Assembly: GCF_000763385.1 (NCBI RefSeq)
Contig: NZ_JQFA01000004.1
Span: forward strand, 1,240,001-1,304,000
Length of the DNA stretch: 64,000 bases
Source: Leptolyngbya sp. KIOST-1
GTDB lineage: Bacteria > Cyanobacteriota > Cyanobacteriia > Phormidesmidales > Phormidesmidaceae
Direction of reading: 5' to 3'
Part shown: positions 34,985-43,603 of the stretch, piece by piece
Position numbering within the stretch: position 1 is the stretch's first letter
Layout: every line of letters begins with the position of its first letter
Program-made: the position numbers and the translations under genes
The notes under the pieces: generated by a model
Databases searched by the model: none
What the model was told of the DNA's origin: nothing
What the model saw: only the letters and a program-made list of their open reading frames with translations

Positions 34985-35986
34985 ATGGACGGGCCATTTC
35001 CCCAGGGCATGCACAGAAGCGAGTTGCTCAACCGGCTGGCCATCAACCTCGACACCGCCGAGGAGTTTGGCCCCATTGCCGAAGTGTGGGTCAACAGCCG
35101 CACCCACCAGGTGCAGGGCATTGGCTGTAGTGCCGGGGGCCTGCTCCAGCGCCAGAGTCGGCGGTTTCTGTGGTCTCAGATTGGCTCCATTGGGCGCGAT
35201 GGCGTGGTAGTCAAAGCGGGGGCGCAGATTGAAACCATCGACGAGCACCTGCAAGACTGCCTGCCCCTGGGCGTGGTCGAGCTGTGGTCAGACCACGGCG
35301 ATCGCGTGGGTCAGCTCACCGACTATCGCTTCGACCCGGCCACCGGCAACATTCTGCAATACCTGTTTATGCCAGAGGAGACCAGTGGGCTGGCCCCTGG
35401 CCTCTATGCCCTCGACCCGGTAGTGGTGATCAGCACCGGTCGCCGCCGCATGATGGCCGAGGAGGGTGCCCTGCGTTCGGCGCCTCTGATTCAGGCAGGG
35501 GTACCACGCCCCCCAGAGCCCCCGGCCCCGCGATCGCCCTTTGAGCGCATCCCCCTCGATCGCCTGCCCCTTGACCGGGTGCCCGACCCGCGCCAGGGCT
35601 GGGACGCGGCGGTTAAGACCACCCGTCAGGCCCAGCAGCAGGTCAGCGATCGACTCCAGGAGCAGCGCCAGAAGCTAGGCACCGAAGCCCAGGAGCGTCG
35701 CCACAAGCTCCAGGCCGAGGCCCAGGACAGGCTGGGCGGCCTGCTGGGCAACGTCAAAAAGCGCACCCGCCACCTGCGCAACCAGCTGCGCGAGGCCGTC
35801 ACCGATGCCACCGCCGGACTGCCTTCGGGGCCAAATCTGCGGGACGATAAAATGCCCACCATCGATGTCGATGCGATGGAGCTGTGGCCGGAGGATGAGT
35901 TTCCACCCGAGCGGCCCCCCTACCGCCCCCCAATTCGTCCCGATAGTCGCGACGATCGTAACGACGGTCGTCCCTATCGTCCCTAG
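34985..35986 (+). CDS. PRC-barrel domain protein with coiled coil and disordered tail
   Basis: A 333-residue protein. The N-terminal half contains two PRC-barrel-like units (about residues 8-80 and 90-150, with VEVWSDHGDRVGQLTDYRFDPATGN type beta strands). A helical, Gln/Arg-rich coiled coil follows (TRQAQQQVSDRLQEQRQKLGTEA, about 205-255), and the tail is Pro/Arg/Asp-rich and disordered. PRC barrels act in photosynthetic reaction-centre assembly and RNA maturation in other bacteria, but the job here is unknown. Its last codons are 5 bases from the convergent DUF3181 gene stop. Confidence 0.75.
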   Translation: MDGPFPQGMHRSELLNRLAINLDTAEEFGPIAEVWVNSRTHQVQGIGCSAGGLLQRQSRRFLWSQIGSIGRDGVVVKAGAQIETIDEHLQDCLPLGVVELWSDHGDRVGQLTDYRFDPATGNILQYLFMPEETSGLAPGLYALDPVVVISTGRRRMMAEEGALRSAPLIQAGVPRPPEPPAPRSPFERIPLDRLPLDRVPDPRQGWDAAVKTTRQAQQQVSDRLQEQRQKLGTEAQERRHKLQAEAQDRLGGLLGNVKKRTRHLRNQLREAVTDATAGLPSGPNLRDDKMPTIDVDAMELWPEDEFPPERPPYRPPIRPDSRDDRNDGRPYRP

Positions 35987-35991
35987 GCCGG

Positions 35992-36300
35992 CTACAGGTC
36001 GCGCTGGTAGTCGGCGATCGCCTCCAGCAGATCGCGCTGGCTAGCCGCTGGAATCAGGTCTGCCATCGGCACCGTTTTTTGACCGCCGCCAATGGTGACG
36101 GGGGTGCTGGCCAGAATATCGGCCACGGCGGATTCGGTCACCTCATTCTCCGTCACCAGGGGGTAGAGCTTTTCGGCCAGGGCGGTGTGCAGCTTGGCAT
36201 CGCCCAGGTACAGGTGCCACTTGGCGATATCGAGGTACACCTTGTCGCCAATGGCTGCGGCCAGGGCCTCGATCGCCCGGGCAGTAGATGCTTCAGACAT
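35992..36300 (-). CDS. DUF3181 family protein
   Basis: A 102-residue helical protein with the DUF3181 pattern, a family I know only from cyanobacteria (IEALAAAIGDKVYLDIAKWHLYLGDAKLHTALAEKLYPL). No catalytic site or membrane segment is visible and the role is unknown. It is the last gene of a three-gene minus-strand run (SpoU methyltransferase, 2TM protein, DUF3181), with only 2 bases to the preceding gene. Confidence 0.85.
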   Translation of the reverse strand: MSEASTARAIEALAAAIGDKVYLDIAKWHLYLGDAKLHTALAEKLYPLVTENEVTESAVADILASTPVTIGGGQKTVPMADLIPAASQRDLLEAIADYQRDL

Positions 36301-36302
36301 GG

Positions 36303-36587
36303 CTAGGACTCTCCGTTGGGGTCAGGTTTGGCCGTGGGCGACAGCGGCACGGGGGAATAGTCTGCGATCGCGAAGATATAAACGCCGTGGCCCACCAGCA
36401 CCGGCAGCCAGGTCAGCGTTACCTTGGCCACCCAGGGCACCCAGGCCGGATTGAGGGTGTGAAAGAACCACAGCCCAGAGTTGACGGCAATAAACGCCGC
36501 CACATGCACCGCAAAGTTGATGCGGTCTTCCAGCTTGCGGTAGGCGGGGTCTTCTCGGGTCGGTTTGCGGGGCCAACGGGGCGGCAT
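36303..36587 (-). CDS. 2TM domain protein
   Basis: A 94-residue protein of the 2TM (DUF1049-like/PF13239-type) group, with two membrane helices (INFAVHVAAFIAVNSGLWFF and VTLTWLPVLVGHGVYIF) and the RKLEDRINF start typical of that family. Function is unknown. It sits 2 bases upstream of the DUF3181 gene. Confidence 0.75.
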   Translation of the reverse strand: MPPRWPRKPTREDPAYRKLEDRINFAVHVAAFIAVNSGLWFFHTLNPAWVPWVAKVTLTWLPVLVGHGVYIFAIADYSPVPLSPTAKPDPNGES

Positions 36588-36617
36588 AGGCCAACTACTG
36601 CATTCAAAGCTACACCT

Positions 36618-37151
36618 CTATTCTAAAGGTGTGGGGGCTAAAGGCGACGCCACCATTCCCCACTGGCCAAGGTAGGCGTAGATAGCCAGGGCCGCCGCCG
36701 TCTGCACATTCAGCGACTGTACCACCCCGTACTGGGGAATCGTTACCGCCTGGTCGCAGGCCGCCGCTACAGTCGGGGGAATGCCCGTCAGCTCGCGCCC
36801 CAGAACCAGCACCGTCCGCTTTGGGAAGCGCATTTCAGGTAGGGGCATAGCCTGGGGCTGAAGATCGAGGGCGATCGGGGTATAGCCCCGCTGCCGTTGA
36901 CCATCCAGCCACTGGGGCAGCCTCTCCAGGGCGCATTCCACCAGGGGCTGCCACTGGTGAGTCGCCACCGCCCCCTGGCGAAATTTGCGGTCTTGGGCCA
37001 GGGCCAATGTCTTGAGCACCAGAGCTTCCAGCCGAAAGGCTTCGGCAGTGCGGCACAGCATGCCCAGGTTGATCGGGTTTTCGACCAGCGCCGCGCAGAC
37101 CACCAGGGAGTGGCGGGGCAGGTTGAGGTACTGGCGGCGGGATAGGGGCAT
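36618..37151 (-). CDS. SpoU/TrmH-family RNA 2'-O-methyltransferase
   Basis: A 177-residue SPOUT methyltransferase. The three knot motifs are present: motif 1 NPINLGMLCRTAEAF, motif 2 VLVLGRELTGIPP and motif 3 IPQYGVVQSLNVQTAAAL. It would methylate a ribose in tRNA or rRNA; lack of an N-terminal substrate-binding domain suggests a minimal TrmL/TrmH type. The ATG at 37151 is chosen because upstream codons lie in the terminator region of the next gene. It leads the three-gene run. Confidence 0.88.
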   Translation of the reverse strand: MPLSRRQYLNLPRHSLVVCAALVENPINLGMLCRTAEAFRLEALVLKTLALAQDRKFRQGAVATHQWQPLVECALERLPQWLDGQRQRGYTPIALDLQPQAMPLPEMRFPKRTVLVLGRELTGIPPTVAAACDQAVTIPQYGVVQSLNVQTAAALAIYAYLGQWGMVASPLAPTPLE

Positions 37152-37186
37152 GGGTGGGTGAACCACGCACAGGTTCAGGGAAACCG

Positions 37187-37219
37187 CTAAAAACCCGCCC
37201 CACCGAGGCGGGGCGGGTT
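37187..37219 (-). terminator. Intrinsic terminator after the DUF3386 gene
   Basis: AACCCGCCCC (37192-37201) pairs perfectly with GGGGCGGGTT (37210-37219). On the minus strand the stem is followed by TTTTTAG. It closes the DUF3386 gene and separates it from the SpoU operon. Confidence 0.85.
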
Positions 37220-37247
37220 GAACCAACAGCTAGAGGCTGGGAGAACC

Positions 37248-37895
37248 TTAGGCGTTCAGCAGCGCAATGTTCGAGAAGACAAACTCCTGCACATCGGTAC
37301 CGCTGTCGGTGGCGGTTTCAATGGCGCGACGCGAGAGGATGTAGTAGCCGCCAACATCGGTGTACTCGTCCTCAAAGTTGCTCAGCCCACCCTTTTGCTC
37401 CCCGGTTTTGGGGTCGTGGTAGACCGAGTCGTAGCGATGGGACAGGTAGCCCGCCCCGGTGTCGTGGCTGCTGTAGGTGTGAATGGTGACCACCACGCCG
37501 TGAATGTGGCGGTGCACCATGGAGACTTCGTTGTCCTTGACCTGGTAGCGATCGCCCTCGGCCTTACCCCCCATCAAAATTTCCACTGACCCATCGGCCA
37601 GGGTCTCGCCGTAGCTAAAGGTGTTTTGGCCGTGGGAGTCTTCAAATGCGCGCCGAACGCGGTGAATGGAGACCTCGAACAATTGACCGTGCACCGCTTT
37701 TTGGGCCGAGTCGTCACTGATGCCGCTGACTTCAGGCTTGAGATCGGCGCTGACTTTGGCCTGGCCGCTGTAGGTTGTGCCGTTGTGGGTAAAGGTGACA
37801 TCGGCGGTATAGCCTGGGAAGGCCGCATCCCAGGTATAGCGGTTTTCGTAGGCCGCCCGAAAAAAGTCCCGCGCGGCAAGCTGAGTTCCAACCAT
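37248..37895 (-). CDS. DUF3386 family protein
   Basis: A 215-residue soluble protein of the DUF3386 family (AARDFFRAAYENRYTWDAAFPGYTADV, with the later HRHIHGVVVTIHTYSSHDTGAGYLSHRY). Members are widespread in cyanobacteria and have no known function; a lipocalin/Yce-type beta barrel is a guess. The ATG at 37895 is preferred over TTG at 37898, since GGAG lies about 9 bases upstream. Confidence 0.85.
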   Translation of the reverse strand: MVGTQLAARDFFRAAYENRYTWDAAFPGYTADVTFTHNGTTYSGQAKVSADLKPEVSGISDDSAQKAVHGQLFEVSIHRVRRAFEDSHGQNTFSYGETLADGSVEILMGGKAEGDRYQVKDNEVSMVHRHIHGVVVTIHTYSSHDTGAGYLSHRYDSVYHDPKTGEQKGGLSNFEDEYTDVGGYYILSRRAIETATDSGTDVQEFVFSNIALLNA

Positions 37896-38391
37896 CAAAC
37901 CTATCTCCGTTAACTATCAACGGGCAACTGCCGGGAGCCGTTACCCTTGAGCTTCTCTAGCATACCGATTCTAGCCACCTAGCGCCTGCGCTCCACCGGA
38001 ACGGGCCCCGGCAGATATACGGGGATGTTCAGAGGATTGCTCAAAATGTGATCTGCTTTACAGTCTATTTGAGAGGACTTGCCTATCATGAATATCCCTA
38101 AGATTTTGCTATAGCCCAGGTCTTCTGCCGCGACATCACCAATTTGCGTGATTGGGCTGAGTGATTGGGCATCGACGGACTAATTACCAAGCCACTGGCC
38201 TCTATTAGCGTCAGCTTTTCTGCTTTTTTCCACAGGCAGCAATTAGGGTGCTGTTTGTTGCGACTAGTGCCCCAATCCCTGCTTGGCAGGGCTTTTGGAT
38301 GCTGGGCTACAGGAATAACTAGAAAAAATATCGCGTTATCCACAGGTTTTTGGTCGTCTGTGGATAACCTGCAATCCTGACATTGCTGTGC
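37896..38391. other. Gene-free region with DnaA boxes
   Basis: About 500 bases without a convincing gene. The left part is the promoter region of the DUF3386 gene. The right part holds three DnaA-box-like sites and an AT-rich stretch (38307-38333). An imperfect duplication of GTGATTGGGC is near 38150-38170. No RNA gene was recognised. Confidence 0.55.
38226..38367. promoter_or_regulatory. DnaA-box cluster (three boxes, two inverted)
   Basis: TTATCCACA at 38336-38344 and its reverse complement TGTGGATAA at 38359-38367 are two perfect consensus DnaA boxes; with one more base each they form a 10-bp inverted repeat. A third box TTTTCCACA, the cyanobacterial variant, is at 38226-38234. AT-rich DNA lies between them. 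The cluster may be an origin, a DnaA-titration site or a DnaA-controlled promoter. Confidence 0.6.
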
Positions 38392-39831
38392 CTACGGTTG
38401 CCCCTTCCGCCTGTAGTCATCCACGGCCAAAAACAGGTGGCTGATCTGGGCTGCCGTGGTGAATGGGTTGAGCAGTACCGCTTTCAGCCATCGCTGGCCG
38501 CGAAACACCGGCAGCGATAGAAACGTTTGGTGGTACTGAAGCAGATACTGCTGCAGGCCAGCGTTCCACCCGTCCCACTGCTCCGGGGAAAGTTCTGGGG
38601 GGCAGCCCCGAAAGCAGACCAGGTTCATATCAGGATCGCTCGCCAACGCCAGGTAGGGGCGCTGGCGCACCTGGGCGACAACGTGATCCGCCAGAGCATA
38701 GCTGGCGTCGATCAGGGCGGCGCAACCAGTCTTGCCCAGGTGAGCCAGGGTTAGCCATAGCTTCAGTACGTCGGTGTGGCGGGTGCCCTGCACCGACAGT
38801 TCTCCCAGGTTGGTCCAGTCGGCTTCGGTGTTCATGTAGGGGGCCGACACCCGAAAGTGGCTGTGCAGCAGTCCCAGATCGCGAAACAGCACCGAGGCAC
38901 AGGTTTTGGTGACGTACAGCCATTTTTGCGGGTTGAAGGTGATCGAGTCGGCCTGCTCAATACCCGCCAGGCGGTGACGGTGGGTGGGGGAAAAGGCGAT
39001 CGCGCCGCCGTAGGCCGCATCCACATGCAGCCACAGACCGTAGGCTCGGGCAATGGCAGCAATCTCGGGCAGCGGGTCAATGGTGCCAGTCACCGTTGTC
39101 CCCGCCGTTGCTACCACGGCAAAGGGCCTCTGCCCCTGGGCGATCGCGGCCTGAATTTTGGCCTCCAGGGCCGACACATCCATGCGAGCCCGGTCATCGG
39201 TGGGTACCAGCACGACCCCGTTTAGCCCCAGTCCCAGCACCATGCCCGCCTTTTGAATCGAGGTGTGGGCCAGCTCCGAGGCAAAGATCACGGGCGGCGG
39301 CTGGTCCGCCAGCCCCTGGTAGAGACAGTCGAGCTGCACATTGCGGGCCACGGTCAGGGCCTGGAGGTTGGCCAGGGTGCCGCCGCTGGTCAATACTCCC
39401 CCGGCGGTTTCGCCCAGACCAAACAGCCGGGCAATCTCCGCCAGCAGCTCAGGCTCCAGCCGCGACAGAGCTGGTGACATCTCCACACTCAGCATGTTGT
39501 TGTTCAGCGCTGCTGCCACCCAGTCGCCGACGATAGAAGCTGTACTGGGCAGCGGATCCATATGCCCTAGGTAGCCGGGGTGGGCCGGGTTCATCGACTG
39601 GGCCATTACCTCACCCACCGCATCGAGCAGGGAGGCGAACGCCATCGGCTGTTCAGGAATACCTTCAAACGGGATGCTATGAACCGTCGGTAGCGGTACC
39701 TGATCCCCAGCCCCGGCCAGGTAGTCGAGAATTTGCGCTGCCACCTGCTGCAACAACGCCTCAACGGCTTCACGATTGCGGCCCCACGGATTGACAAAGG
39801 CTTCGACAGGGAGAGCGGGTAAATGTGGCAT
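38392..39831 (-). CDS. PLP-dependent group II decarboxylase
   Basis: A 479-residue PLP enzyme of the group II decarboxylase family (aromatic L-amino acid, tyrosine, diaminobutyrate or glutamate type). The Schiff-base Lys303 is in NPQKW, the Asp271 that binds the pyridine nitrogen is in HVDAAYGG, and His189 in the SELAHTS segment stacks on the ring. The substrate cannot be assigned from motifs. It is in a minus-strand run behind the anti-sigma and sigma genes, but there is a 67-base gap, so it may have its own promoter. Confidence 0.9.
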   Translation of the reverse strand: MPHLPALPVEAFVNPWGRNREAVEALLQQVAAQILDYLAGAGDQVPLPTVHSIPFEGIPEQPMAFASLLDAVGEVMAQSMNPAHPGYLGHMDPLPSTASIVGDWVAAALNNNMLSVEMSPALSRLEPELLAEIARLFGLGETAGGVLTSGGTLANLQALTVARNVQLDCLYQGLADQPPPVIFASELAHTSIQKAGMVLGLGLNGVVLVPTDDRARMDVSALEAKIQAAIAQGQRPFAVVATAGTTVTGTIDPLPEIAAIARAYGLWLHVDAAYGGAIAFSPTHRHRLAGIEQADSITFNPQKWLYVTKTCASVLFRDLGLLHSHFRVSAPYMNTEADWTNLGELSVQGTRHTDVLKLWLTLAHLGKTGCAALIDASYALADHVVAQVRQRPYLALASDPDMNLVCFRGCPPELSPEQWDGWNAGLQQYLLQYHQTFLSLPVFRGQRWLKAVLLNPFTTAAQISHLFLAVDDYRRKGQP

Positions 39832-39898
39832 AGACCTCGGTGGGGAATATGGCTTTATTATCTCGCCGATGCGCCTCCACCTGAATTAATGGCACGCC

Positions 39899-40687
39899 CT
39901 AAAACGGCTGAATCAAAATTGGCGACGACAGGTGCTCCTGGGGCGCATCGGCCCGTTCCTGGGTGATGGCCACCGCCTGCACCAGGGCGCGATCGCGGCG
40001 GAATACGGCCGGAAGATCAATCGGCTGGCTCACGTTACCCTGCTCATCCACGGTAAACACCGTAGTCAGAATGGCATTTTTTTCATCTACAGTCACCGGG
40101 GCATTGGGGTTTACCACCGTCCACAGCACGTACACCGTGCCCGGTTCCAGGGGGGGCAAATTCTCCCCAATCAAAGATCCCTCCAGGGTCTCAGGGTTGA
40201 TCACCACCTGAGCCTGTCCCAGGGCTGCGTTGTCAGGAGCATCCAGCACAATCGAGATCGGTTCGCCGCTGGGGCGACTGGCCCGTTCTAGCTGGAGCGT
40301 GCGCCAGAGCAAGAGGTTGCTGAGGCTTAACCCGGTGATGATGGCCGCCGCCGCTCCCAGGGCCAGATTCCAGGGGCGCGATCGCCCCTCTGGCTCAAGG
40401 GCAGCAGGCCCAGGGCGCACTGGAGCTGCCGCCCGTGGGGCTCCTGCGACTCCATCGGCGCGGTCCGCAGCGGCCAGCACCGCTTGCCGCAGGTGGGCCG
40501 GCGGGCTGATGCGGTCGCCATCGTAGGCGGCCTCCAGGGCTTGCTGCATCTGGTCAATGTCCTGCTGCAAGCTGGGGTCAGCGGCCAACAGTTGAGCCAG
40601 GGTCGCCGATTCCTCAGGGCTGAGGTCGTAGAGCACGTAGCCCGCCAGCAGGGATTGCAGTTGTTCGGGTGAGATAGACCTGCTCAT
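39899..40687 (-). CDS. Anti-sigma factor (RskA-like, single membrane helix)
   Basis: A 262-residue membrane anti-sigma factor. The N-terminal zinc-less anti-sigma helical region (LLAGYVLYDLSPEESATLAQLL, about 11-32) binds the ECF sigma factor. A Pro/Ala linker follows, then one membrane helix (LALGAAAAIITGLSLSNLLLW, about 107-127) and an extracytoplasmic anti-sigma-K domain (GEPISIVLDAPDN..VYVLWTVVNPN). It is encoded 4 bases downstream of its cognate sigma gene. Regulated proteolysis would release the sigma factor. Confidence 0.92.
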   Translation of the reverse strand: MSRSISPEQLQSLLAGYVLYDLSPEESATLAQLLAADPSLQQDIDQMQQALEAAYDGDRISPPAHLRQAVLAAADRADGVAGAPRAAAPVRPGPAALEPEGRSRPWNLALGAAAAIITGLSLSNLLLWRTLQLERASRPSGEPISIVLDAPDNAALGQAQVVINPETLEGSLIGENLPPLEPGTVYVLWTVVNPNAPVTVDEKNAILTTVFTVDEQGNVSQPIDLPAVFRRDRALVQAVAITQERADAPQEHLSSPILIQPF

Positions 40688-40691
40688 GGTG

Positions 40692-41273
40692 TTAGTTCCC
40701 CCAACGCTCCTGGAGAATTTGCCGCAGCTTCAGCAGGCCTCGGCGAGAATGGGTCTTGACGGTGCCCAGCGGCGTGTCGAGCTGTTCAGCAATGGTTGCC
40801 TGCGTCAGACCCTCATAGTAGGCCAGCCGCAGAATTTGCTGCTGACTGGTCGAGAGCTGGGCCAGCGCCGCCCGAATTTCCTCGGTGCTTTCGCTCTGGG
40901 TCAGGGCTTCGGTGGGGGTGGGAACCTGGGGTATCGGGCTGGCCCCCAGGCGAGCAATCGAATCGCGGGCAGCCTGACGCGATCGCAGCCGATCGATCGC
41001 CCGCGATCGCGTCAGAATAGCCAGATAGGTGCGAAAGGAGCCGCGCTGGGGGTCGTAGGCCGTGGACTGGGTCAACTTGATAAAGATGTCCTGGGTCAGG
41101 TCCTCTGCTTCTTCGGCGTTGCCCAACACCTTCAGGGCCACCCCGTAGACCAGCCCCCCGTGGCGATCGTACAGTGGACCCAGGGCCCCGGTATGACCAG
41201 CCTTCAGGCCCAGCCACAGATCTGCATCGCTCAGCAGGCTGGCGTCTGTCGAGATCAGCTGTTCAAAATCCAT
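40692..41273 (-). CDS. ECF-type RNA polymerase sigma factor
   Basis: A 193-residue group 4 sigma factor. Region 2 (GALGPLYDRHGGLVYGVALKVLGNAEEAEDLTQDIFIK) and region 4 (LAYYEGLTQATIAEQLDTPLGTVKTHSRRGLLKLR) are clear. It belongs to the set of cyanobacterial ECF factors paired with RskA-like anti-sigmas, like SigG or similar. The ATG at 41273 is chosen; an in-frame GTG at 41303 is possible. The upstream gene encodes a CHRD protein transcribed the same way. Confidence 0.93.
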   Translation of the reverse strand: MDFEQLISTDASLLSDADLWLGLKAGHTGALGPLYDRHGGLVYGVALKVLGNAEEAEDLTQDIFIKLTQSTAYDPQRGSFRTYLAILTRSRAIDRLRSRQAARDSIARLGASPIPQVPTPTEALTQSESTEEIRAALAQLSTSQQQILRLAYYEGLTQATIAEQLDTPLGTVKTHSRRGLLKLRQILQERWGN

Positions 41274-41462
41274 ATCCGCCGAAGGCTTAGACAGAAGCTC
41301 CACCGTCGCTGTCGCATCGAGACTGCATTGAAGCGAGGGGGTACCACGGGCACGTTCTATACAATGCCATGATTTGTGTCTATTGCTATCTCATCCAGTC
41401 ACCACTATTGCAATCCCAAAGAACCGCGAACCCTGTCAGCGGCCTTGGTTAAGGAGGGTAGG

Positions 41463-41504
41463 AAACCCGGTTTGAGGCGTTGCGGCTGGCCCCAAACCGG
41501 GTTT
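41463..41504. terminator. 12-bp hairpin after the CHRD gene
   Basis: AAACCCGGTTTG (41463-41474) and CAAACCGGGTTT (41493-41504) form a perfect 12-bp stem. On the plus strand TTTTGTAAGGG follows. The CHRD gene (minus strand) ends at 41531, so the hairpin is most likely its terminator, but the T-run is better on the other strand. Confidence 0.6.
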
Positions 41505-41530
41505 TGTAAGGGGTTTTAGGTTAACAATCC

Positions 41531-42181
41531 CTAAGCTGGCATCAGAATGCCACGCAGCTCACCACCCCGATTGCGAGTGGTGTGCAGATCGACGTACAGC
41601 AGGCCATTTTGCAGCGCCTGAATCTGCTCCGGGGTCAGCCTGTAGTCGCCCGTGGCGCTACCGCCCCGGCCGGTGCTGTTCATCGTGACCTCCAGGGCGT
41701 ACTGGAACGGCCCATTCTCGCTGGGGCTACCCCGGTGGATGTGGAAGGCGGAGGTGATGTTGGGGTTGGGGGGATCGACGGGATCGGTGGCATAGTCCCT
41801 CAGGGCGCTGGACAGTTCCCGAAAGCTGCCCCGTACCACCAGGCGATCGCCCGCCAGCGCCGCACCAACAACCCCCCGGGCCTCGGTCATCGGTGCGTTG
41901 GGCACTACATTCTGGCTGCTGAGCATGGCTATGTAGGTGACAATGGAGCCCGAAGACGGGCCCTGGGCCAGCAGAGGAGCCGTTGCCGCCGCCAGGTTGG
42001 CATCCAGCTGTTGCCCCACCGCAAAGCTCGCTTCAGCGGGGGCAGCCAGGGTCGCCCTGGGAGCCCCCAGGGGCGATTGGGCCACCCCTCGGCTGACCAG
42101 CGGAGAGTACAGGAAAAGGACCATCAGGCAGGTGGCCAGGACGATTAAACTATTGCGCCAGTTTTTCCGTGCGGTAAACAT
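41531..42181 (-). CDS. CHRD domain exported protein
   Basis: A 216-residue protein with a signal or anchor helix (NSLIVLATCLMVLFLYSP, about 8-25) and a C-terminal CHRD domain (YIAMLSSQNVVPNAPMTEARGVV..SAFHIHRGSPSENGPF..LYVDLHTTRNRGGELRGILMPA), first seen in chordin. In bacteria these are secreted and of unknown role, often near anti-sigma genes. The frame is open far upstream (to 42769), but that part overlaps the MITE and the menC-like gene on the other strand, so the ATG at 42181 is the real start. Confidence 0.85.
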   Translation of the reverse strand: MFTARKNWRNSLIVLATCLMVLFLYSPLVSRGVAQSPLGAPRATLAAPAEASFAVGQQLDANLAAATAPLLAQGPSSGSIVTYIAMLSSQNVVPNAPMTEARGVVGAALAGDRLVVRGSFRELSSALRDYATDPVDPPNPNITSAFHIHRGSPSENGPFQYALEVTMNSTGRGGSATGDYRLTPEQIQALQNGLLYVDLHTTRNRGGELRGILMPA

Positions 42182-42292
42182 TGCTATCCCATCCAAACAA
42201 GTTGCTAAATGACTGTCAGTTCCGCCAGGGCAGAACCTACAGGTAGTACGCAAACCCTTGGAATTTGGATGCAGACCGCTGAACGCCCCTGG

Positions 42293-42419
42293 TATAGCCA
42301 TCGCCAGAACCGTCAGGACGTGACCAATGCCCCTAAAGCAATAGCTATAGGCCATTGCGCCGCTCCAGTTTTTCCCTTTGGGAAAGGCCAATGTTCTTAG
42401 CGCAACGGCCATCGCTATA
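42293..42419 (-). mobile_element. MITE-like element, copy 2 (127 bp)
   Basis: Starts TATAGCCATCGCCAG and ends GGCCATCGCTATA. Its reverse complement matches the 9890-10021 copy over its full length with about 80-85 percent identity by eye. It lies in the promoter region between the CHRD gene and the dgcA-like gene, so it may affect both. No coding frame. Confidence 0.75.
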
Positions 42420-42547
42420 GATCTGGCCAAGGCATTCCAAATAGGGCAAGACACGGTAAAATCGCCGTTCAAAAGCGCTATACCCAAAAGCCCCAGCAGC
42501 GCTGTGCCAAACCGCGCTACACGTAGCCTGTTCCCTGTCTGCCCCCC

Positions 42548-43603
42548 ATGAAGCTTGCCTGCCAACCGTTTACCGTCCACAAACGAGTCCCGCTCACCAT
42601 CAGTCGCGGCACCACGGCTCAGTCCACCAACCTCTGGCTCAGGCTCAGCGCTGAGGGCATCGAGGGTTGGGGCGAAGCGGCTCCGTTTTCCATCGGCACC
42701 CACCGCCAAACCCTGGAGATGCTCCAGGACGATATGGCTTGCCTGCAGGGGGCGATCGCCCACGTTCATCCCGCCAACCGCCAGGCCATTGCCGCCGTAG
42801 CGGCAGAGTTATCCCTTCAGTCCGCCAGCCGCGCGGCCCTGGATGTTGCGCTCTGGGACTGGTACGGCAAAGCCGTTGGGCAGCCGATCTGGCGACTGCT
42901 GGGGCTAGATCTGGACCGCATTCAGCCCACCTCGGTCACCGTCGGCATTTCGTCCCCGACGGCGGCCCAGCAGCGATCGCAGGATTGGCTACAGCAGACC
43001 TCCGCCCGCGCCCTGAAAATTAAGCTGGGCAGTCCTGAGGGTATTGAGGCTGATCGAGCCATGTTTCAGGCTATTTATGACCACGTTCCCACTGACATCA
43101 GCCTCAGTGTGGACGCCAACGGTGGCTGGACCCTAAACGAAGCCATCGCTATGGCCCAGTGGCTGGGCGATCGCCGCGTCACCCACCTCGAACAGCCCCT
43201 GCCGGTGAGTCAAAACGCCGATCTGGCCGTCCTCAAGCAGCAGGCTCCGCTGCCCATCTTTGTGGACGAAAGCTGCTTTGACAGTGCCGATATTCCTGCC
43301 CTGGCGAATGGGGTGGACGGCATTAACATTAAGCTAATGAAAGCGGGCGGCCTGACCGAGGCCCTGAGGATGATCCACACGGCCCAGGCCTGCGGTCTAC
43401 AGGTCATGTTTGGCTGCTATTCCGATAGCAGCCTGGCCAACGGGGCCATGGCTCAGCTCTCGCCCCTGGCCAACTACCTCGACCTCGACAGCCACCTCAA
43501 CCTCCGCGACGATCCCTTTACGGGCCTTTCCCTCACCCACGGGCGACTGATTCCCCCTAGCAACCCTGGACTTGGACTCGACTATGCACCTCACGCCCGA
43601 TAG
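42548..43603 (+). CDS. Dipeptide epimerase / enolase-superfamily racemase (DgcA-like)
   Basis: A 351-residue enolase-superfamily enzyme of the L-Ala-D/L-Glu epimerase group. Active-site residues are visible: KIKLG with Lys157 and Lys159, the metal ligands Asp189 (VDANGGW), Glu215 (EQPLP) and Asp240 (DESCF), and Lys262 (NIKLMKAGG). It acts on a dipeptide or on N-acyl-glutamate by alpha-proton transfer. The downstream DUF1611 gene overlaps it by 20 bases, which makes a DgcA/DgcN pair likely. In marine bacteria that pair converts D-Glu to N-acetyl-D-Glu and then to the L form. Confidence 0.85.
   Translation: MKLACQPFTVHKRVPLTISRGTTAQSTNLWLRLSAEGIEGWGEAAPFSIGTHRQTLEMLQDDMACLQGAIAHVHPANRQAIAAVAAELSLQSASRAALDVALWDWYGKAVGQPIWRLLGLDLDRIQPTSVTVGISSPTAAQQRSQDWLQQTSARALKIKLGSPEGIEADRAMFQAIYDHVPTDISLSVDANGGWTLNEAIAMAQWLGDRRVTHLEQPLPVSQNADLAVLKQQAPLPIFVDESCFDSADIPALANGVDGINIKLMKAGGLTEALRMIHTAQACGLQVMFGCYSDSSLANGAMAQLSPLANYLDLDSHLNLRDDPFTGLSLTHGRLIPPSNPGLGLDYAPHAR

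Noticed and set aside
42182..42769. N-terminal extension of the CHRD gene to 412 codons
   Set aside because: The added part reads through the MITE and opposite the dgcA gene. The ATG at 42181 before the signal helix is better.
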